Below are positions 1 to 4,850 of a stretch of 6,189 nucleotides of DNA, in pieces. Within the stretch, counting starts at the first letter, position 1; each line of letters opens with the position of its first letter. A program made the translations under genes and the position numbers. The stretch is from Planctomycetota bacterium (GTDB taxonomy: Bacteria; Planctomycetota; UBA1135; UBA2386): positions 1 through 6,189 of the forward strand of contig JAGQRA010000709.1 of the NCBI GenBank assembly GCA_020425885.1, written 5' to 3'. The notes beneath the pieces are model-generated. The model was given only the letters and a program-made list of their open reading frames with translations. It ran no database searches and was not told where the DNA came from.

Positions 1-124
1 ACGCCCGGCGTCGCCGCTTGATGCGCAGCAGGTCGCCTGGGCGCGGCGCGAGGCAGCCGCAGCATCGATCCGGGAATCGGGCCTCGCGATCCTTCGGCAC
101 ACGGACCGCCACCGCCAGCCCCAT
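1..124 (-). CDS. Start of a hypothetical protein with a CxxC pair (3' partial)
   Basis: An ATG at 122-124 opens a frame that runs off the left edge; 41 codons are visible. It lies four bases after the stop of the second VWA gene and has a good ribosome binding site, GAGGTGA at 129-135, which overlaps that stop. Most codons end in G or C, as in its neighbours. The visible protein begins MGLAVAVRVPKD, continues with FPDRCCGCLAPRPG (residues 17-30), which holds Cys21, Cys22 and Cys24, and then a strongly basic stretch (RIKRRRR, 34-40). The C21-x-x-C24 pair suggests a small metal-binding knuckle near the N-terminus. No function can be assigned from this fragment. It appears to be the next gene of the same operon. 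Confidence 0.65.
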   Translation of the reverse strand, partial: MGLAVAVRVPKDREARFPDRCCGCLAPRPGDLLRIKRRRRA

Positions 125-128
125 CGCC

Positions 129-135
129 TCACCTC
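129..135 (-). promoter_or_regulatory. Ribosome binding site for the gene starting at 124
   Basis: GAGGTGA on the minus strand, with its GAGG core seven bases before the ATG. The TGA of the preceding VWA gene is its last three bases, so termination and re-initiation are closely linked. This site is the main reason for calling the short open frame at the left edge a gene. Confidence 0.6.
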
Positions 136-1121
136 GCGGCGATCGCGACCCGCGCCGCCGTCACCGCCGGCACGCCGACCCGATAGCCGGAGCCGAAGTA
201 GTGCAGCAGCAGCGGCAGCAGCGCGAACAGGATGCTGCAGGCGACGACCGCGATCATCGCGTACTCGCGCCGCGTCAGCCGCTCGATCAGCGGCTTGCGC
301 GCGTCGGCCGCGACCGAGGCCAGCACATCGCTCGGCACCTGGCGACGGTTGCCGTTGTGGTACTCGCCGTTGAGGCGGATCGCCAGCTGCCGCAGCGTGC
401 TGGTGTCCTGCCGCGACTGATGCCCGGCGATGAACTTGCCGTGGACGTGGTCGCCGACGCCGATCACCAGGGTGCCGCCGTACGACGGTGGCAGCTCCGG
501 CATGCCGGTGGCCGGCACGGTGTCGCCGTCGGTGACGATGACCAGCATGGCGCTCTTCATGCGCCAGGGCTTGCCGAGCTTCGCGGCCTCGGCGATGCCG
601 TCGAACAGCAGCGTCTTGCCGGCCTTGAACGCGTAGCGCATCTCGACCTGGGTCATGATGTGGCGCACGAGCTCGATGTCCTTGGTGTCCTCGACGACCG
701 GCTTGGCGCCGTTGAAGGTCGCGATCACCGAGATCTTGAACTTGCCGATCGGGACGCGTTCGAACAGCGAATCGACGAGATCGGCGGCGCGTTCGCGGCG
801 GCTCTGCTTGTTGTCGGGACCCGAGTCACGCAGCATCATGCTCGGCGAGACGTCGAGCACGAGCACGAGGTGGCGCCACTCCTCGTCGGGGATCCGATCC
901 GATTGATGCACCGCCGGGGCGATCGTCATCAAGGTCATCAGTCCCCAGGCGAGGCCGCCGCTGGCCAGGGTGCGCAGGAACGGGACGGCGTACACCCACG
1001 GCCGCGGGGCGGCGTCGGGCCCGAACAGCAGCCGGGTGTTGCGACGCAGTCGGCGCCAGTGCAGCAGCTCGCCGATCATCGCCAGCAACGCGGCGAACAG
1101 GGCGACGACGAGGATCACCAT
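129..1121 (-). CDS. Second membrane-anchored VWA domain protein (BatB/MxaL-like position)
   Basis: A 330-residue protein. Membrane helices lie at about 2-20 and 48-69, the VWA domain at about 84-275, and a last helix at about 287-308. The metal site is DVSPS (90-94), Thr170 in AGKTLL, and Asp198 in VTDGD, so all MIDAS positions are present; the Pro inside DxSxS is a small departure from the DISGS of its neighbour. A basic loop (HWRRLRRNTR, 21-30) separates the first two helices, as in the upstream VWA protein. The start is ATG 1119-1121, seven bases into the end of the preceding gene and preceded by GAGGT at 1129-1133. An alternative ATG 27 codons upstream would add an Arg/Ala-rich stretch that is only the shadow of the previous gene. 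The tail of about 20 residues after the last helix is rich in Val and Ala. No MxaK-like gene separates the two VWA genes. Confidence 0.95.
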   Translation of the reverse strand: MVILVVALFAALLAMIGELLHWRRLRRNTRLLFGPDAAPRPWVYAVPFLRTLASGGLAWGLMTLMTIAPAVHQSDRIPDEEWRHLVLVLDVSPSMMLRDSGPDNKQSRRERAADLVDSLFERVPIGKFKISVIATFNGAKPVVEDTKDIELVRHIMTQVEMRYAFKAGKTLLFDGIAEAAKLGKPWRMKSAMLVIVTDGDTVPATGMPELPPSYGGTLVIGVGDHVHGKFIAGHQSRQDTSTLRQLAIRLNGEYHNGNRRQVPSDVLASVAADARKPLIERLTRREYAMIAVVACSILFALLPLLLHYFGSGYRVGVPAVTAARVAIAAR

Positions 1122-2026
1122 GGCGTGTACCTCAGCCCGAGCTGGACCAGGCCGTAGAACCCCAGCACGCAGAGCCCGACCAGGGCGAACGGCCAGAACC
1201 AATCGACGAGCTCGGCCGCGGTCTGCTGCAGCTTGGCCTTGGTCATCTGGTCGATGCTCTGGAACACCGCGTCGAGCGCGCGCGTGTCGCCGGGATTGAA
1301 CACCTCGCCGCCGGTCATCCGCGCCAGGTTGACGATCTCACCGCGCGCCTCGGACTCCTGGATGTTGATCGCGAACAGCGTGATGTCGTCGCGCCGCAGC
1401 TTCTTGGCGATGTCCATCTCGTTGCCGCCGCCGAGGTCGCTGCTCCAGCCATCGGTGACGAGGATCAACATGCGGTCGCCCTCGCTGCGCGCGACGAGCT
1501 CCTCGCGGCAGGCCATCACGGCCTTGGCGATCTCGGTGCCGCCGAAACCGGGGACGTTGTTCTCCGGTCGCATGAACGGGATCGAGCAGCGGAACGCCGA
1601 CGGGTCGGACGTCAACGGCACCCAGTGCAGGTAGTTGTTGCCGAAGAAGGTCAGACCGAAGGCATCGCCGGTGCGGTAGTCGAGGAATTGGTTGATCGCC
1701 TTCATCGCCGCGTCGTAGCGGGTGCCGGCGCCGAACGAGGCCGTCATCGAACCGGAGATGTCGACGCAGAACTGGATGTTGGTCAGCGCCCGCTTCTGCT
1801 GTGGTGCGGCGAGCTCCTGCGGCAACGACAGGATGATCACCGCCAGCGACAGCAGCATCGCCGGCATCGACTCGCCGATGCCGAGCAGCGCCCGCAGCAG
1901 CCAGCCGCTGCCGGCGAGTCCCTGGTCGAACGGCAGCACCGTGCGGCGGCCGCGGCGGCGCCACACCCAGCACAGCTGCAGCAGCGGCACGACCAGCAGC
2001 AGCAGCATCCAGGGGCGACCGAACAT
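1115..2026 (-). CDS. Membrane-anchored VWA domain protein (BatA/MxaC-like position)
   Basis: A 303-residue protein. There are membrane helices at about 5-21 and 52-70, a VWA domain at about 80-265, and a last helix at about 275-297. The metal site is complete: DISGS at 89-93, Thr164 in GGTE, and Asp192 in VTDG. The basic loop RRRGRR (23-28) between the first two helices suggests that loop is cytoplasmic, which would put the VWA domain outside the cytoplasm. Cysteines occur at 87, 147 and 173. The start is ATG 2024-2026, which shares one base with the preceding stop (TGATG) and has GGAG ten bases upstream. The frame is open further upstream, but that region encodes the preceding gene, and the helix at the chosen N-terminus fits the family. 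The protein is expected to bind partner proteins through Mg2+ at the MIDAS, under control of the MoxR and DUF58 pair. Confidence 0.95.
   Translation of the reverse strand: MFGRPWMLLLLVVPLLQLCWVWRRRGRRTVLPFDQGLAGSGWLLRALLGIGESMPAMLLSLAVIILSLPQELAAPQQKRALTNIQFCVDISGSMTASFGAGTRYDAAMKAINQFLDYRTGDAFGLTFFGNNYLHWVPLTSDPSAFRCSIPFMRPENNVPGFGGTEIAKAVMACREELVARSEGDRMLILVTDGWSSDLGGGNEMDIAKKLRRDDITLFAINIQESEARGEIVNLARMTGGEVFNPGDTRALDAVFQSIDQMTKAKLQQTAAELVDWFWPFALVGLCVLGFYGLVQLGLRYTPW
1129..1133 (-). promoter_or_regulatory. Ribosome binding site of the second VWA gene
   Basis: GAGGT lies seven bases before ATG 1119-1121, inside the last codons of the preceding VWA gene. It supports this start over the in-frame ATG 27 codons upstream. 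Confidence 0.6.
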
Positions 2027-2865
2027 CAGCTCGTCGCTCCGGTGCCGGTGGCACGCGAGCCGGACTCGAGGGCGTCGGCGGCGATGTGGCGATACGGCGC
2101 CAGCAGGGCCTGCACGTCGACCGGCGCCGGTGGCTCGGGCATGTGAAGCCAGGCCTCGAGCTGGCGCAGCAATCGCCCGGCTTCGTCGTGGCGGCGGATC
2201 TCGGCCAGGGCCCGATCCGCCTTGGCGTCGACCAGGTCGAGTCGCTCGCGCCAGAAGGCAACCAGCATGCGTTCGAGCTCGGCCTTCTGCCCTTCGCTGG
2301 CGGCGCCGCTGGCGGCGGCCTCGACGATCGGACGCAGGCGGTCGGCCAGCGTCGGTTTGGCGAGCGGTGCCGCGGCCGCCCGGCGGCGACGGCGGCCGAC
2401 GAACAGGATCAGCAACAGGCCGACGATCCAGATGACCGCCGCGATCACCTGTTCGGTGCCGTAACCGCCGATGCGTGGCGGCGCGATCGGATCCGGTTCC
2501 GACGGCTGGCGCTCGCGCTCGGGCAACGTCGCGCTCACCGCGACGCCGATGCTCGGCAGATCGGTTACCGGCGCGCCATCCTTGCGGGCCAGGAAATCCT
2601 TGAGGTCGTAGCTTCCCGGCTCGAGCCCCGACCACTCGAGGTCGTAGCGGAAGTGATCGCCGTGCTGATAGGCCGCGACGATCCGCAGCACGATCGGCGT
2701 CTCGTGGGTGGCGGGTGCGACCGTGAGTTCGCTGCCCGGCAGGACCAGCTCGTCGATGCGCGCCCGCATCCCGACCGTCGCCTCACGTTGGTTGGCAGCC
2801 TGCGCCTCGAGCGCCGCGGACAACAGCAGCGCGGTGAACCAGAGAGTCATCGGATACCGTCTCAT
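2026..2865 (-). CDS. Exported single-pass membrane protein of the MoxR/VWA cluster, family not recognised
   Basis: A 279-residue protein. Residues 1-23 look like a signal peptide: basic MRR, a hydrophobic core, then AQA followed by A. An extracytoplasmic domain of about 110 residues follows (VGMRARIDELVLPG at 31-44; LEPGSYDLKDFL at 81-92). A Pro-rich linker (about 121-133) leads to one membrane helix at about 138-157, capped by five arginines, which points to a cytosolic tail. That tail (170-279) is helical and rich in Leu, Ala, Arg and Glu, with LERMLVAFWRERL (197-209). I do not recognise the family. Its position between the DUF58 and VWA genes is that of mxaA in methanol-oxidation clusters or of the DUF4381 gene in proteobacterial clusters, and an MxaA-like layout fits. 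The start ATG (2863-2865) overlaps the DUF58 stop by four bases and is preceded by AAGGGGG. The stop overlaps the next start by one base. Confidence 0.87.
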   Translation of the reverse strand: MRRYPMTLWFTALLLSAALEAQAANQREATVGMRARIDELVLPGSELTVAPATHETPIVLRIVAAYQHGDHFRYDLEWSGLEPGSYDLKDFLARKDGAPVTDLPSIGVAVSATLPERERQPSEPDPIAPPRIGGYGTEQVIAAVIWIVGLLLILFVGRRRRRAAAAPLAKPTLADRLRPIVEAAASGAASEGQKAELERMLVAFWRERLDLVDAKADRALAEIRRHDEAGRLLRQLEAWLHMPEPPAPVDVQALLAPYRHIAADALESGSRATGTGATS

Positions 2866-3737
2866 CGTGCCCCCTTGCCGGCGAAGCCGCGCTGGGCGAA
2901 GAAGTGGCGCAATCGCGGCAGGAACGGTCGATCGGTCCGGATCAGCAGGTGGCCGACGCCACCCCGCCGGAGCTCCGCGGTGATGCGCTGCTGGTCGAGG
3001 ACCGGGCGCCGGCCGTGGGTGACGAAGTCGCGACCGGACTCGGCCTCGCGCGCGCGCAGGAAGCCGCTGCCGCGCAAGGTGATCTCGGCCGGATCCTGGA
3101 ACTGCAGCGCCGCCACCTCGTGCTGCTGGGCCAGCATGGCGATGGCATGGACCGCGGCCGGCTCGTGCAGGTCGCTGCAGACGACGACCAGCGACCGGCA
3201 CTTGAGGGTCGGACGCAGTTCGCTGATGCGCCGCACCAGCTGCGTCGGCTCGTCGAAGGCGTAGCGCCGCAGCCGCAGCAGCCACTGCAGCACCTGGTCC
3301 TTGCCCAGGCTCGGTTCGATGCGAAGCTCGCGGGTGCCGCCGCCGAGCACGCCGACCGGGCTCATGCGATCGAGGCACGCCAGCGCGAGGCCGCCGGCCG
3401 TGCGCAGCGCGAGCTCGTACTTGCTCATCGCCGTCGACGACACCACCATCGAGGCCGAGGTGTCGATCAGGAACCAGGCCGGGAAACGTCGCGGCGCCTC
3501 GTATTCCTTGACGTGGTGTTTGCCCGACCGCGCGGTGACGCGCCAGTCCATCGCCTTGATCGAGTCGCCCTGCAGGTACGGGCGCGACTGGACGTAGTCG
3601 ATGCCGGCGCCGCGATAGCGCGAGCCGTCGAAGCCGTAGGTCAGGTCGTCGGCCAGCCGTCGGATGGCGATGACGAACTGCCGCAGCGACAGCGGATCGA
3701 CTTCACGCAACAGGCCGGGGAGGGCATCGTCCTTCAT
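2862..3737 (-). CDS. DUF58 domain protein (VWA-like fold), MoxR partner
   Basis: A 291-residue protein with the DUF58 signature: RPYLQGD (52-58), then AMDWRVTARSG (62-72), then VKEYE (76-80). A VWA-like strand with DTSASM (92-97) follows, giving the DxSxS metal-site pattern at D92, S94 and S96. A second acidic strand, VVVCSDL (184-190), matches the later VWA aspartate position. There is no signal peptide or membrane helix, whereas many DUF58 proteins carry two N-terminal helices, so this one should be cytosolic. The start is ATG 3735-3737: an in-frame TGA two codons upstream (3741-3743) excludes a longer protein, and GAGGA lies nine bases upstream. Its stop overlaps the start of the next gene (ATGA). 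DUF58 genes almost always follow a MoxR gene, and the product is thought to work with the ATPase. It matches the position of mxaS in methylotroph clusters, but that specific role is not shown. Confidence 0.95.
   Translation of the reverse strand: MKDDALPGLLREVDPLSLRQFVIAIRRLADDLTYGFDGSRYRGAGIDYVQSRPYLQGDSIKAMDWRVTARSGKHHVKEYEAPRRFPAWFLIDTSASMVVSSTAMSKYELALRTAGGLALACLDRMSPVGVLGGGTRELRIEPSLGKDQVLQWLLRLRRYAFDEPTQLVRRISELRPTLKCRSLVVVCSDLHEPAAVHAIAMLAQQHEVAALQFQDPAEITLRGSGFLRAREAESGRDFVTHGRRPVLDQQRITAELRRGGVGHLLIRTDRPFLPRLRHFFAQRGFAGKGAR
2870..2876 (-). promoter_or_regulatory. Ribosome binding site of the 279-residue exported protein
   Basis: AAGGGGG lies four bases before ATG 2863-2865, inside the end of the DUF58 gene. 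It selects this ATG, which also gives a good signal peptide, over the much longer open frame extending upstream to 3378. Confidence 0.6.
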
Positions 3738-3746
3738 CGCTCAGCG

Positions 3747-3751
3747 TCCTC
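3747..3751 (-). promoter_or_regulatory. Ribosome binding site of the DUF58 gene
   Basis: GAGGA on the minus strand, nine bases before ATG 3735-3737, in the short gap after the MoxR gene. Confidence 0.6.
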
Positions 3752-3759
3752 GTCGCAGA

Positions 3760-3784
3760 TCATCGCAGCGGGTCATCGCAGCGG
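3760..3784. repeat. Two direct copies of a 12-base unit between the MoxR and DUF58 genes
   Basis: TCATCGCAGCGG occurs at 3760-3771 and again at 3773-3784, separated by one base. A weaker, partial copy precedes them at about 3750-3758. Together they fill nearly half of the 53-base gap between the two genes. The copies are identical, so this is either recent slippage or a short binding site; nothing in the sequence decides which. Confidence 0.7.
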
Positions 3785-3790
3785 CGCTGC

Positions 3791-4795
3791 TCACTTCACC
3801 GTCTCGGACAGGATCTCCTGCAGCACCTGCGGCCCGGTCAGCCCGTCGGCGACGGCCTCGTAGGTCAGGCGGACGCGGTGCAGGATCACGTCTTCGGCGA
3901 GCGCGAACAGGTCCTCGGGCAACACGTAGTCGCGGCCCCAGATCAGCGCGCGGGCCCGCGACGCCTTGACCAGCGAGATGCCGGCGCGCGGACTGCAGCC
4001 GAGCTCGAGGCACGGGTGGTTGCGGGTGCGGTTGACGATCTCGATGATGTGCTCGAGGAAGGCCTCGCTGACGTGCACGTGCTGCACGTCCTCCATGGCC
4101 TTGACCAGCTGCTCGGCGCTGCCCTCCATACGCTCGCCGATGGCGTCGAACTCGGTCCGCGCCACGGCGCCCTTGCCCTCGCGCCGCACGCCGAGCTTCA
4201 TGTTGCGACGCAGCACCTCCTTCTCGTCCTCGGCCGACAGGTACTCGAGCCGGTGCAGCAGCATGAAGCGGTCGAGCTGAGCCTCGGGCAGCTCGAAGGT
4301 ACCGGCCTGTTCGACCGGGTTCTGGGTGGCGATGACGAGGAACGGCGCCGGCAAGGCGTAGTTGTTGTTGCCGATCGTCACGCGCCGCTCCTGCATCGCC
4401 TCGAGCAGGGCGCTCTGCACCTTCGGCGCGGCGCGGTTGATCTCGTCGGCGAGCAGCAGGTTGGTGAAGATCGGCCCCTTGTGGGTGCGGAACTCGTGCG
4501 TCTTCTGATCGAGGATCTCCGAGCCGACGATGTCGGAAGGCAGCAGATCGATCGTGAACTGGATGCGGGCGAATTCGAGATCGATCGCCTTGCTGATCGC
4601 GGCGACGAGCAGCGTCTTCGCCAGACCAGGCACACCCTGCAGCAGCAGGTGGCCGGAGGTCAGCATCGCGATCAGGGCGCGCTCGACCACGACGTCCTGG
4701 CCGACCACGACCTGACCGACGCGATCCTTGATCTGGGCGAGGAACTCGCGCGTTTCGACGAAACGGGCGACGGGTGGAGTTTGCTGGGCAGTCAT
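3791..4795 (-). CDS. MoxR-family AAA+ ATPase
   Basis: A 334-residue protein, the usual MoxR length. Walker A is GVPGLAKT (54-61) and Walker B is LLLADE (113-118). Sensor 1 is IATQNP (155-160), followed by LPEAQLDRF (169-177) with the likely arginine finger. Sensor 2 is in SPRAG (268-272). All catalytic elements are intact and there is no signal peptide or membrane helix, so it acts in the cytoplasm. Family members hydrolyse ATP as oligomers and help VWA-containing partners mature or insert metal into protein complexes; the target here is unknown. The start is ATG 4793-4795, and an in-frame TAG at 4799-4801 rules out any earlier start. No clear Shine-Dalgarno sequence precedes it, unlike most of the downstream genes. 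It lies 55 bases after the BatD-like gene and 53 bases before the DUF58 gene. Family assignment is very secure; the specific function is open. Confidence 0.97.
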   Translation of the reverse strand: MTAQQTPPVARFVETREFLAQIKDRVGQVVVGQDVVVERALIAMLTSGHLLLQGVPGLAKTLLVAAISKAIDLEFARIQFTIDLLPSDIVGSEILDQKTHEFRTHKGPIFTNLLLADEINRAAPKVQSALLEAMQERRVTIGNNNYALPAPFLVIATQNPVEQAGTFELPEAQLDRFMLLHRLEYLSAEDEKEVLRRNMKLGVRREGKGAVARTEFDAIGERMEGSAEQLVKAMEDVQHVHVSEAFLEHIIEIVNRTRNHPCLELGCSPRAGISLVKASRARALIWGRDYVLPEDLFALAEDVILHRVRLTYEAVADGLTGPQVLQEILSETVK

Positions 4796-4850
4796 TTGCT
4801 AACGATGGGAAAGTCAGTTGGGCAGGAGGGACCCGAGGCGAGGAGCGGGG
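4796..4850. other. Short non-coding gap before the MoxR gene
   Basis: A 55-base gap between the BatD-like gene and the MoxR gene. Read on the minus strand it starts pyrimidine-rich and then turns more A/T-rich just before the ATG. I see no terminator hairpin, no convincing promoter boxes and no clear Shine-Dalgarno sequence. Confidence 0.5.

Noticed and set aside
200..240. Runs of CAG/CTG-like triplets, also at about 1975-2010
   Set aside because: On the minus strand these are mostly CTG leucine codons in membrane helices of the two VWA proteins, so protein composition explains them.
18..1157. Plus-strand open frame of 379 codons opposite the second VWA gene
   Set aside because: It is antisense to a clear VWA coding region and shows a low-complexity Arg/His/Gln/Asp composition with no recognisable domain.
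1338..2261. Minus-strand open frame of 307 codons overlapping the first VWA gene in another frame
   Set aside because: It is Arg/Pro/His-rich and has no domain, while the overlapping frame carries the full VWA metal site.
2027..2635. Longer N-terminus for the first VWA protein, extending to 2635
   Set aside because: The extension is Arg/Ala/Gly-rich and is the shadow of the 279-residue protein. The TGATG junction and the membrane helix at the shorter start fit better.
2086..3264. Plus-strand open frame of 392 codons, and the similar one at 2904-3863
   Set aside because: Both mirror the DUF58 and exported-protein genes, which have signature motifs, a signal peptide and ribosome binding sites.
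2866..3378. Longer N-terminus for the 279-residue exported protein, extending to 3378
   Set aside because: It would overlap most of the DUF58 gene with low-complexity sequence and bury the signal peptide; the ATGA overlap and AAGGGGG site support the start at 2865.
4796..4850. Possible promoter or terminator in the gap before the MoxR gene
   Set aside because: No stable hairpin with a T run and no pair of boxes resembling a standard promoter could be seen.
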